From Laribacter sp. (GTDB lineage: Bacteria; Pseudomonadota; Gammaproteobacteria; Burkholderiales; Aquaspirillaceae), in the NCBI GenBank assembly GCA_018055005.1, contig JAGPIM010000002.1:1-40284 (forward strand): DNA of 40,284 bases, in the 5' to 3' direction. Below the pieces are notes generated by a model, which worked only from the letters and a program-made list of their open reading frames with translations, did not search any database and was not told where the DNA came from. Numbering within the stretch: position 1 is the stretch's first letter; each line of letters opens with the position of its first letter. Position numbers and translations under genes: made by a program. Of the stretch, positions 21,373 to 30,200 are shown in pieces.

Positions 21373-21405
21373 AAAAAAACACCCCGGATAATCCGGGGTG
21401 TTTTT
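21373..21405 (-). terminator. Strong intrinsic terminator after arcD2
   Basis: ACACCCCGGAT and ATCCGGGGTGT form an 11-bp stem flanked by A and T runs on both sides, so it could work in both directions. It lies about 45 bp past the arcD2 stop and separates arcD2 from arcD1. Confidence 0.95.
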
Positions 21406-21447
21406 CGGGCACACTGCCATGCCCTCGCGGGCAGGCGGTGCAGGGGA

Positions 21448-22884
21448 TTACAGCGACAGGGCGCCGGTGGCCAGTTCGTACACGGCGTAGGCACCGAGCA
21501 CCACCACGATGGCAGCGATCACGGCTTCGGCAGCGTTGAACGGCTTCTGGCTCTGTTCGGCACGGGCCTTGATGTAGAACAGCAGGCCCGGTGCGTACAG
21601 GATCATCGACAGGAACAGGTACTGCGGGCCGGCAGCGTACACCAGCCACAGACCGTACACCGAACCCACCAGACCGATCAGCAGGTCCTTGGTACGGGCA
21701 GCTTCACCAGCCTTGTAGCCATCGCTCTTCACGGCAATGATCAGGGCGTAGGCAGCGCACAGGAAGTACGGGATCAGGATCATCGAAGTAGCCAGCGACA
21801 GCAGGGCCAGATAGCCGGCTTCGTTGAACAGGGTGATGACCAGGAACAGCTGGACCAGACCGTTGGTGAGCCACAGCGAGGCAGCCGGAGCACCTTTGGC
21901 GTTGAGCTGGCCGAACAGGCGCGGGAACGTACCGTCCTTGCCTGCGAGGTACGGCATTTCAGCCGACAGCAGGGTCCAGGCCAGCAGGGCACCGCCGACC
22001 GACACGATCAGGCCGATGTTCATCAGGGCAGCACCCCAGTCACCCAGCACGGCACGCAGCACGCCAGCGGTGGACGGGTTCTTCAGGGCAGCCAGTTCCG
22101 GCTGGGTCAGCACGCCCATCGACAGCACCGACACGGCCACCAGCAGGCCGATGGTCAGCAGGAAGCCGATCACGGTTGCCTTGCCCACGTCAGCCATGGA
22201 CTGTGCACGGCTCGAGAACACCGAAGCGCCTTCGATACCGATGAACACCCACACGGTCACCAGCATGGTGCTCTTGACCTGGTCAACCACGCTGCCCAGA
22301 TCGGCCGTACCCCAGAAATCGAGCGAGAAGGTGTCGATCTTGAAGGCAAAGACCACGACCAGCACGAACATGGCCAGCGGAACCAGCTTGGCGATGGTGG
22401 TGATGGTGTTGATCATGGTGGCGCCATGCACGCCGCGCAGCACCAGGAAATGCAGGGCCCACAGCAGCACGGAAGCGCACATGATGGCCGGCAGGGTGTT
22501 GCCCTCGCCGAAGAAGCCCAGCGCGTCAAACGAACCGAGTGCCGAGAACAGCACCACGAAGTAGGACACGTTGCCGATCCAGGCCGAGATCCAGTAGCCC
22601 CAGGCCGAGTTGAAGCCCATGTACGGGCCGAAACCGGCGCGGGCGTAACCGTACACGCCGCCTTCGATTTCCGGCTTGCGGTTGGCCAGGGTCTGGAACA
22701 CGAAGGCCAGCATCAGCATGCCGACAAACGTAATCCCCCAGCCGATCAGGATGGCACCGGCACCAGCGCCTGCAGCCATGTTCTGCGGCAGCGAGAAAAT
22801 GCCCCCACCAATCATCGAACCCACAACCAGCGCGGTCAGCGCGGGTAATTTGAGCTTCGGTGCAGCTTGCGTCTCGTCAGACAT
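21448..22884 (-). CDS. arcD: Arginine/ornithine antiporter, copy 2
   Basis: A 478-residue APC-family antiporter, the same length as arcD1. It has LVVGSMIGGGIFSLPQNM at the N-terminus, EGGVYGYARAGFGPYMGFNS, and IGIEGASVFSSRAQSMADVG. It differs from copy 1 mostly in the loops and the last third. GGAGAG precedes the ATG. It has its own promoter (22936-22964) and terminator, so it can be expressed alone. This placement, two antiporter genes side by side with an ABC set on each outer side, is unusual; canonical operons are arcDABC. Confidence 0.95.
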   Translation of the reverse strand: MSDETQAAPKLKLPALTALVVGSMIGGGIFSLPQNMAAGAGAGAILIGWGITFVGMLMLAFVFQTLANRKPEIEGGVYGYARAGFGPYMGFNSAWGYWISAWIGNVSYFVVLFSALGSFDALGFFGEGNTLPAIMCASVLLWALHFLVLRGVHGATMINTITTIAKLVPLAMFVLVVVFAFKIDTFSLDFWGTADLGSVVDQVKSTMLVTVWVFIGIEGASVFSSRAQSMADVGKATVIGFLLTIGLLVAVSVLSMGVLTQPELAALKNPSTAGVLRAVLGDWGAALMNIGLIVSVGGALLAWTLLSAEMPYLAGKDGTFPRLFGQLNAKGAPAASLWLTNGLVQLFLVITLFNEAGYLALLSLATSMILIPYFLCAAYALIIAVKSDGYKAGEAARTKDLLIGLVGSVYGLWLVYAAGPQYLFLSMILYAPGLLFYIKARAEQSQKPFNAAEAVIAAIVVVLGAYAVYELATGALSL

Positions 22885-22935
22885 TTCGACTCTCCGTAAG
22901 TCAAGTTAAAGTTTGTAAAGTTATGGTTTTCTTAT

Positions 22936-22964
22936 ATTCTAATTATTTTCTATCCTTGAGCCAA
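22936..22964 (-). promoter_or_regulatory. Predicted sigma-70 promoter of arcD2
   Basis: On the minus strand TTGGCT (-35) and TAGAAT (-10) are separated by 17 bases in an AT-rich stretch about 50 bp before the arcD2 start. No clear Anr/FNR box is seen beside it. Confidence 0.6.
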
Positions 22965-23041
22965 GCGTCTAAACTCACAATGCAAGATTTTGATAGTCAA
23001 AGGGCACTTTGCTGTAAGTTTGCTGCAAGAAATGCCTGAAA

Positions 23042-23067
23042 AGACAAAACCCGGCGCAAGGCCGGGT
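23042..23067 (-). terminator. Intrinsic terminator after arcC2
   Basis: Minus strand: ACCCGGC-CTTGC-GCCGGGT followed by TTTGTCTTTT. It lies about 55 bp past the arcC2 stop and closes the A2-B2-C2 unit before arcD2. Confidence 0.88.
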
Positions 23068-23121
23068 CTGGCATGAAACAGGCGGGCACCGAAGGTGCCA
23101 GACCTGCTCTGGCGAATCAGA

Positions 23122-24066
23122 TCAGTACCATTCGATACCGTTGATTTCGGTGGTCACGATGGTACCGGCTTCGCCCTTGACGATCTTTTCGATGTCTTCC
23201 AGGGCGCCGATCACAGCGCGCTTGCCAGTGGCACGGGCAAAGTTGCAGGCAGCCTGCACCTTCGGGCCCATCGAGCCGGCGGCAAAGCCCATCTTGTCCA
23301 GTTCGTCCGGGTGAGCCATCTTGATGGCCTTCTGGTCCGGCTTGCCCCAGTTGATGAACACGCTCGGTACGTCGGTAGCGATCACGAAGTAGTCAGCGCC
23401 CACTTCAGCCGACAGGATGGCGGAGGCCAGATCCTTGTCGATCACGGCTTCAACGCCAACCAGCTTGCCGTCCTTGTACATGGTCGGGATGCCACCGCCG
23501 CCGGCAGCGATCACGACAACGCCCTTCTCGATCAGCCACTTGATCGGGCGCATTTCGAAGATGCGCTTCGGCATCGGGCTCGGCACCACGCGGCGGAAGT
23601 ATTCGCCGTCAGCCTTCACGGTCCAGCCGCGCTCGGCAGCCAGCTGTTCAGCCTGTTCCTTGGTGTACACCGGGCCGACGAACTTGGTCGGGTTGGCGAA
23701 TGCCGGGTCAGCCGGGTCAACTTCGGTCTGGGTCACGATGGTGGCGAACGGCACTTCGAACGGCAGTTCGTTGCCCATTTCCTGCTCGATCATGTAACCG
23801 ATCATGCCTTCGGTCTGGGCGCCCAGCACGTCCATCGGGTACGGAGTGACCTTGCCATCCACGTGGGTGGCATAAGCGTCGTTTTGCAGACCCAGCAGAC
23901 CGACTTGCGGGCCGTTGCCGTGGCACATGACCAGGTTGTGGCCCAGACGGGTCACGGCGGCCAGTTGCTTGGCGGCAATCTTGACGTTGTTGCGTTGGTT
24001 ATCAGCGGTCATGGGTTCGCCACGACGTTGCAGAGCGTTACCACCGAGTGCGACGACTACGCGCAT
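23122..24066 (-). CDS. arcC: Carbamate kinase, copy 2
   Basis: A 314-residue amino-acid-kinase family protein that makes ATP from carbamoyl phosphate and ADP. Motifs are [65 protein letters not shown] and [15 protein letters not shown]. The ATG at 24066 has GAGGTG at seven bases; a GTG three codons earlier lacks a site. It ends the A2-B2-C2 unit, with a terminator behind it. It is closely similar to copy 1 along the whole length, so both should be active. Confidence 0.96.
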   Translation of the reverse strand: MRVVVALGGNALQRRGEPMTADNQRNNVKIAAKQLAAVTRLGHNLVMCHGNGPQVGLLGLQNDAYATHVDGKVTPYPMDVLGAQTEGMIGYMIEQEMGNELPFEVPFATIVTQTEVDPADPAFANPTKFVGPVYTKEQAEQLAAERGWTVKADGEYFRRVVPSPMPKRIFEMRPIKWLIEKGVVVIAAGGGGIPTMYKDGKLVGVEAVIDKDLASAILSAEVGADYFVIATDVPSVFINWGKPDQKAIKMAHPDELDKMGFAAGSMGPKVQAACNFARATGKRAVIGALEDIEKIVKGEAGTIVTTEINGIEWY

Positions 24067-24107
24067 GGTTTTCACCTCGTGAAATTTGGAAAGGGATGTA
24101 AATGGTG

Positions 24108-24140
24108 AAAGGCCAGCCAGCCAAAGACTGACCGGCCTTT
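24108..24140 (-). other. Intercistronic hairpin between arcB2 and arcC2
   Basis: AAAGGCC (24108-24114) pairs with GGCCTTT (24134-24140), with extra pairing inside the loop. On the minus strand only three T follow the stem, so it is a poor terminator. It may be a processing or stability element. Confidence 0.55.
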
Positions 24141-24177
24141 TTCAAGACGTCATTGACGCCTCTGGTCAGACCTGGAA

Positions 24178-25185
24178 TCAGGCGCCCAGAGTGGCGACCA
24201 TGATGGCCTTGATGGTGTGCATGCGGTTTTCAGCCTGTTCGAAGGCCACGTTGGCGGTGGTTTCGAACACGTCTTCGGTCACTTCGATGCCGTTGGCGAA
24301 CTGCGGATACTGCTTGGCGATATCCTTGCCCACGGTGGTTTCGCTGTTGTGGAAGGCCGGCAGGCAGTGCATGAACTTCACGGCCGGGTTCTTGGCAGCA
24401 GCCATCAGTTCCTTGTTGACCTGGAACTTGCTCAGGAGAGCAATACGCTCGTCCCAGACTTCCTTCGGCTCGCCCATCGACACCCAGACGTCGGTGTGGA
24501 TGAAGTCAACGCCGTTCACGGCAGCAGCCGGATCTTCGGTCAGGGTCAGGCGAGCGCCGGTTTCGGCAGCGATCTTCTTGCACTCGGCGATCAGGGCTTC
24601 TTCCGGCCACAGTTGCTTCGGAGCACCGATGCGGACGTCCATGCCCAGCTTGCAGCCGACAACCATCAGCGAGCGGGCCATGTTGAAGCGGGCGTCACCA
24701 ACGTAGGCGTAGGCGATCTGGCTCAGCGGCTTGTCGCTGTTTTCGATCATGGTCAGCACGTCGGCCAGCATCTGGGTCGGGTGCCATTCGTCGGTCAGGC
24801 CGTTGTAGACCGGCACGCCAGCGTAGGCAGCCAGTTCTTCAACCACGTCCTGTGCGAAGCCACGGTATTCGATGGCGTCGTACATGCGGCCCAGAACGCG
24901 GGCGGTGTCTTTCATGGATTCTTTGTGGCCGATCTGCGAGCCGGACGGGCCGAGATAGGTCACGTGTGCGCCCTGGTCATAGGCAGCCACTTCGAACGCG
25001 CAACGGGTACGGGTCGAGGTCTTTTCGAAAATCAGAGCAATGTTCTTGCCAACCAGACGCTGTTCTTCGTTGCCGGCGTACTTGGCACGCTTCAGGTCGC
25101 GCGACAGGTCCAGCAGGTAACGGATTTCACGCGGGGTGAAGTCGAGAAGCTTGAGGTAGCTGCGATTCTTCAGATTGAAGGCCAT
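24178..25185 (-). CDS. arcB: Catabolic ornithine carbamoyltransferase, copy 2
   Basis: A 335-residue transcarbamylase. It carries [15 protein letters not shown] and [12 protein letters not shown] for carbamoyl phosphate, [13 protein letters not shown], and the catalytic [11 protein letters not shown]. It splits citrulline to ornithine and carbamoyl phosphate, feeding ArcC. AAGGAC lies nine bases before the ATG. It is the second gene of A2-B2-C2, with hairpins on both sides. Compared with copy 1 it has one more residue at the C-terminus and conservative changes throughout. Confidence 0.96.
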   Translation of the reverse strand: MAFNLKNRSYLKLLDFTPREIRYLLDLSRDLKRAKYAGNEEQRLVGKNIALIFEKTSTRTRCAFEVAAYDQGAHVTYLGPSGSQIGHKESMKDTARVLGRMYDAIEYRGFAQDVVEELAAYAGVPVYNGLTDEWHPTQMLADVLTMIENSDKPLSQIAYAYVGDARFNMARSLMVVGCKLGMDVRIGAPKQLWPEEALIAECKKIAAETGARLTLTEDPAAAVNGVDFIHTDVWVSMGEPKEVWDERIALLSKFQVNKELMAAAKNPAVKFMHCLPAFHNSETTVGKDIAKQYPQFANGIEVTEDVFETTANVAFEQAENRMHTIKAIMVATLGA

Positions 25186-25223
25186 GATTTAAACGTCCTT
25201 TGTCAGGGAACTTGGATTTGGGA

Positions 25224-25253
25224 GCAACCCGGTCCGGGACCGGCCCGGGTTGC
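25224..25253 (-). other. Intercistronic hairpin between arcA2 and arcB2
   Basis: GCAACCCGG (25224-25232) pairs with CCGGGTTGC (25245-25253), with an alternative GGTCC/GGACC inner stem. It lacks a T-run. It is at the same junction as the arcA1-arcB1 hairpin although the two sequences are unrelated. Confidence 0.65.
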
Positions 25254-25277
25254 CATTGATCATGCTCGGAAAAACGG

Positions 25278-26507
25278 TTACAGCTTCACTGCGTCACGGA
25301 TGATCGGGCAGGTCATGCAGTGACTACCACCACGGCCGCGGCCGAGTTCGGATGCCGGGATCTCGATCACTTCAACACCGCGATCACGCATCATCTTGTT
25401 GGTGTAGGTATTGCGGTCGTAAGCCACGACCACGCGACGGTCCAGAGCCACGACGTTGTTGCCGTCGTCCCACTGTTCGCGTTCGCGCTGGTAAGCATCA
25501 CCGGCGGTCTGAATGGTTTCAACGCTCGACAGACCCAGCGATTCACGCACCACTTCGGTCAGATGCACGCCTTCGTGACGTTCGAAGCGGACTTCGCCTT
25601 CCTTGTCGCCGGCGTAGATGCTGGTGCAGGTGATGTCGTCGACCACGTCCGGGAACACCGACAGCAGATCCACGTCGAGGAAGCTGAACACGGTGTCGAG
25701 GTGCATGGCAGCGCGCGACTTCGGCATCTGGCAAGCCACGACGCGCTGGGCGCCGCCCTGACCCAGAACCGACTTGGCGGTCTGGACCACGGCTTGCGGG
25801 CTGGTGCGTTCGCCCATGCCGATGAGCACAACGCCGTTGCCGATCGGCATCACGTCACCACCTTCGAGGGTAGCCGGGCCGTGATCCTTGTCGCAGTCAC
25901 CCCACCATACCTTGACCTGACCGGCGAAGTACGGGTGGAACTGGTAAATGGCTTGCAGGATCAGGGTTTCCTGACGGCGGGCCGGCCAGTACATCGGGTT
26001 CAGGGTCACGCCTTCGTAGATCCAGCAGCTCGGGTCACGCTGGAACAGGCTGTTCGGGATCGGGGGCAGCACGAAGTCGGACTGGTCGAGGTAGCCACCG
26101 AACAGACCCTTCGGGTCGAACGGCAGTTCGAACTTGGAGATGCCACCCAGCAGGTGTTGGGCCAGCTGGTCCGACGGCATTTCGTTCAGCCAGGCACGCA
26201 GTTCGGCCAGCATGCCGATACCGACGTTGTTGGCGCACACTTTGCGATCCAGGATCCATGCACGACCAGCCTTGTCATCCAGCACCTTGGCCAGCATTTC
26301 GCTGACTTCCAGCACTTCGATGCCACGGGCACGCATTTGGCCCACGAAGTAGTCGTGGTCCTTCTGTGCGCGTTCAACCCAGATCACGTCGTCAAACAGC
26401 AGGCCATGGCAGTTGTCCGGAGTCAGGCGCTTGTGGGCGAGACTCGGACGGCAGACCATCACCGTGTGCAATTTGCCGCATTCGGAGTGAACACCAAACT
26501 TGGTCAT
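25278..26507 (-). CDS. arcA: Arginine deiminase, copy 2
   Basis: A 409-residue arginine deiminase. The catalytic Cys397 lies in [40 protein letters not shown], and [19 protein letters not shown] complete the active site. It converts arginine to citrulline and ammonia. AAGGAAG precedes the ATG. It is the first gene of A2-B2-C2 behind a near-consensus sigma-70 promoter, so this cassette is likely the better expressed one (inference). It is very similar to copy 1, with the main changes in residues 60-90 and 290-320. Confidence 0.97.
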   Translation of the reverse strand: MTKFGVHSECGKLHTVMVCRPSLAHKRLTPDNCHGLLFDDVIWVERAQKDHDYFVGQMRARGIEVLEVSEMLAKVLDDKAGRAWILDRKVCANNVGIGMLAELRAWLNEMPSDQLAQHLLGGISKFELPFDPKGLFGGYLDQSDFVLPPIPNSLFQRDPSCWIYEGVTLNPMYWPARRQETLILQAIYQFHPYFAGQVKVWWGDCDKDHGPATLEGGDVMPIGNGVVLIGMGERTSPQAVVQTAKSVLGQGGAQRVVACQMPKSRAAMHLDTVFSFLDVDLLSVFPDVVDDITCTSIYAGDKEGEVRFERHEGVHLTEVVRESLGLSSVETIQTAGDAYQREREQWDDGNNVVALDRRVVVAYDRNTYTNKMMRDRGVEVIEIPASELGRGRGGSHCMTCPIIRDAVKL

Positions 26508-26599
26508 GATGACTTCCTTTCACGTTTAAATGATTCGACCCCCTTCTGACGGGAGGCCAGCATCGGCGCCGATTTCGTACATCAGCTTTTCTGTTGTTC

Positions 26600-26627
26600 A
26601 TTATATTAGCGCTCTCTCATACTTCAA
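26600..26627 (-). promoter_or_regulatory. Predicted sigma-70 promoter of arcA2-B2-C2
   Basis: On the minus strand TTGAAG (-35), a 16-base spacer and a perfect TATAAT (-10) lie about 95 bp before the arcA2 start. No FNR/Anr half-site pair is visible near -41, where one would be expected for anaerobic activation. Confidence 0.75.
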
Positions 26628-27097
26628 CACCCCCCCTCTCCCCGGAATCCGGCCGCAGGCAGCGGCTAATAATCTTGCTTCAGCCCCAGCCCTCCATTAA
26701 TCGTTTAAAAACATTAACTTAAGCGGACTTCCATTCTTAAGGCAATATTCACGGACACACAAATAAGTCATTGATATTTATTGGTATTCCCCTTACCCGA
26801 CATGAATTTATGAAAAAAGGGGTTTCCCCTCCAGTTACCCCTGACCATGCCGTTTTCCGTCCGCTTCTGGTGAAAAAAGCATGCTGCCCGCACGTTTCAC
26901 AATGCCGGAAATGCCATTTCCACCACGCACATGACCTGCTGCTGTCAACCATTTCCCCGTCTGCACAAGATGCCCTCGGTCGACGGACAAGCCCCGCCCT
27001 GCACCCGCGGCGCATGCCCCTTGCCATCGCCACACCGTGTCCGGCGCTATCGGCCTGTCCGCACGCTTGAGCCACATCAAGTTCTCCTGCGTTTTCC

Positions 27098-27125
27098 GTC
27101 CGTTTCCCGGAGTCCGGAAACGGAC
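27098..27125 (+). other. Perfect 10-bp hairpin in the adhesin leader
   Basis: GTCCGTTTCC and GGAAACGGAC flank the eight-base loop CGGAGTCC, about 75 bp before the adhesin start. There is no T-run on either strand, so it is an operator or leader structure rather than a terminator. Confidence 0.6.
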
Positions 27126-27149
27126 TGCCCGAAAGGACAATAGGCCGGA

Positions 27150-27165
27150 TACGTGAATCTACTTA
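27150..27165 (+). promoter_or_regulatory. 16-nt element TACGTGAATCTACTTA before the adhesin gene
   Basis: The element ends 36 bases before the adhesin start codon. It matches a sequence in the symporter leader (34579-34594, minus strand) at 15 of 16 positions. In the other copy the ends form TACGT/ACGTA inverted arms, typical of a dimeric regulator site. Confidence 0.5.
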
Positions 27166-27201
27166 GCATGCAAAAGTGAGAATCTGACCGAGGAGAACGC
27201 C

Positions 27202-30200
27202 GTGAGCATTCCTGCACAAGCAAAAGTCATCGCCATTCAGGGCGAAGCCAAAGCCATCTCACCGGACGGCAGCGTCCGGGTACTCAAGGTCGGAGACATC
27301 CTCCAGGCTGGCGAGCAGCTGGTCCTGGCACCCAATGCCTCCGTGCAATACGCCACGGCGGACGGCACCCTGTTCCAACAAACCGGCGCAGCCGACCCCA
27401 TGCCCGTCGAACTTGCCGCGGCAGAGTCCGCTGCGGCAGACCCGGCCACCGCAGCAGAAGCCGAACAGATCATTGCCGCCCTGCAAACCGGCGACGATCC
27501 TCTGGGTATCCTTGAAGAAACCGCGGCCGGTCTGACCGGGGGCGGTGGTGACGAAGGCGGCATGTCCTTCGTGCGCCTTGACCGCATCAGCGAAAGCGTC
27601 AATCCGCTCTCCATGGCCAGCGCTCAGGCCGAACTGCGCGAAATCCAGACGATTCCCGGCGCCGCCAATCCTGCGACCAACCCGGGGACACCGGTCCTCA
27701 ACGGTCTGGACATCCTCGGCGGCGAACTCTCGGTATCCGAAGCCAACCTGCCCGGCGGCAGCAGCAATGCCGGCAACGTCAACCAGGCAACGGCCAGCAG
27801 CACCTTCAGCATCACCGGCCTCAACGGCGAAACCGCTACCCTGACCATCAACGGCACCAGCATCGCCATTGATGCGGCCGGCAATGCCGTCATTCCGGCC
27901 GGCGGCATCAGCATTGCCACCGACCGCGGCACCCTGACCATCACCGGCATCACCGGCGGCACAGTCGAGTACACCTACACACTCAACGGCTCCCAGACCC
28001 ACGGCCAGCCGGGCAACGGCTTGGTGTCCGACAACATCACCATCACCGTCACCGACCAGACCGGCGATACCACCAGCGGTTCGCTCGACATCAACATTAT
28101 TGACGACGTGCCGAGCATCAGCGTTGACCAGGAAACCACCGGCGCCTACGGCAGCGACATCACCGGCTCGGTCGACATGGCCTTCGGGGCCGACGGCGAG
28201 AAGGGCGTCACCGTCCGGCTCGGCGATGAAACCGTCACCGGTACCAAGGGCGCTGACGGCAACTACACCTTCTCCTTTGCCGACAGCTCCGTCCTGACTC
28301 TCAACGGCAGCAACGGTGACTTCAGCTACAACGGTGTCCCGGCTTCCGGCAGCGGTGCCAGCTACGACTTCACCTTCACCGTCACCGACAACGACGGCGA
28401 CAGCAGCTCGGCCACCACCACCGCCACCATTGCGAAAACCGATCTCGGCGGGGTGTCCGGTTCGGCTGCATCTTCCGATACCGACGTGGCCCGCAACACG
28501 GACGGCAAACCGGACAACGATGTCGCCCGCGACGTCACCGTCAGCGGCCTGCCCGCCGGGGCACAGCTGGCGGCCGGCACCTACACCGGTACCTACGGCA
28601 CCATCACCGTCGATGCCGACGGCAAGGCCACCTACACCCAGACCGGCCTGTACGAACACGCCGGTACCGGCAGCGACACCGCCAGCGGTGCCGACAGCAT
28701 CATCATCAAGGTCAACCTGGCCGACGGCAGTTCCGTCAACATCAGCGTCGGGGTCGACATCACCGACGACGTGCCGAGCATCACCGTTGACCAGGAAGCC
28801 ACCGGTTCCTACGGTAGCGACATCACCGGCTCGGTCGACATGGCCTTCGGCGCCGACGGCGAGAGGAGCGTCACCGTCCAGGTCGGCGACCAGACCGCCT
28901 CCGGCGTCAAGGGCTCCGACGGCAACTACACCTTCGACTTCGGCAACGGTATCACCCTGACCCTCAACGGCAGCAACGGCAACTTCAGCTACAACGGCGT
29001 CCCGGCTTCCGGCAGCGGTGCCAGCTACCAGTTCACCTTCACCGTCACCGACAACGACGGCGACAGCAGCTCGGCCACCACCACCGCCACCATTGCGGAA
29101 ACCGATCTCGGCGGAGTGTCCGGTTCGGCCGCATCTTCCGATACCGACGTGGCCCGCAACACGGACGGCAACACGGACAACGATGTCGCCCGCGACGTCA
29201 CCGTCACCGGCCTGCCCGCCGGGGCACAGCTGGCAGCCGGCACCTACACCGGTACCTACGGCACCATCACCGTCGATGCCGACGGCAAGGCCACCTACAC
29301 CCAGACCGGCCTGTACGACCACACCGGCACCGGCAGCGACACCGCCAGTGGTGCCGACAGCATCATCATCACGGTCACCCTGGCCAACGGCAGTTCCGTC
29401 GACATCACCGTCGGGGTCGACATCACCGACGACGTGCCGAGCATCAGCGTCGACACCCCGGCCACCGGTGCCTACGGTAGCGACATCACCGGCTCGGTCG
29501 ACATGGCCTTCGGGGCCGACGGCGAGAGGAGCGTCACCGTCCGGCTCGGCGATGAAACCGTCACCGGCACCAAAGGCGCTGACGGCAACTACACCTTCTC
29601 CTTTGCCGACAACTCCGTCCTGACCCTCAACGGCAGCAACGGCGACTTCAGCTACAACGGCGTCCCGGCTTCCGGCAGCGGTGCCACCTACGACTTCACC
29701 TTCACCGTCACCGACAACGATGGCGACAGCAGCTCGGCCTCCACCACCGCTACCATTGCGGAAACCGATCTCGGCGGGGTGTCCGGTTCAGCCACCTCTT
29801 CCGATACCGACGTGGCCCGCAACACGGACGGCAACCCGGGCAACGATGTCGCCCGCGACGTCACCGTCAGCGGCCTGCCCGCCGGGGCACAGCTGGCAGC
29901 CGGCATCTACACCGGTACCTACGGCACCATCACTGTCAGTGCCGACGGCAAGGCCACCTATACCCAGACCAGCCTGTACGACCACACCGGTACCGGCAGC
30001 GACACCGCCAGAGGCGCCGACAGTGTCACCATCAAGGTCACCCTGGCCAACGGCAGTTCCGTCGACATCACCGTCGGGGTCGACATCACCGACGATGTGC
30101 CGTCACTCACGGTTACCGACACTCTGGATACCCTCGCTTCCGGTGGCACGTACACGGGTACCTGGAGCGGTGATTTCGGCGCCGATGCCGAGGGCGGCAG

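Larger units (their letters stand above)
26628..27201 (+). other. Intergenic region between arcA2 promoter and adhesin gene; no gene seen
   Basis: This 574-bp stretch holds no convincing gene. The first part is AT-rich. CGTTTTCCGTCCG occurs twice (from 26850 and 27091). A short GGGG-TTT-CCCC stem near 26818 adjoins an A-run and could terminate minus-strand transcripts weakly. The last 110 bp hold the hairpin and 16-nt element listed separately. No clear promoter for the adhesin is recognisable, which suggests an activator-dependent or alternative-sigma promoter. Confidence 0.5.

Noticed and set aside
26771..26784. TTGATATTTATTGG as a possible FNR/Anr box
   Set aside because: Only the left half-site fits; the right half differs at three of five bases and it is about 170 bp upstream of the arcA2 promoter.
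26749..27140. Open frames of about 100 codons on both strands before the adhesin
   Set aside because: Low-complexity Cys/Arg/His-rich translations, no ribosome binding sites and no domain resemblance; the region looks regulatory.
27259..29322. A 687-codon minus-strand frame opposite the adhesin repeats
   Set aside because: It mirrors the repeats (Gly/Val/Asp-rich) and has no domain of its own; the plus-strand adhesin has retention module, repeats and secretion end.
28102..30090. Tandem repeats considered as a CRISPR array
   Set aside because: Units are 663 bp, in frame and coding, with no spacers.
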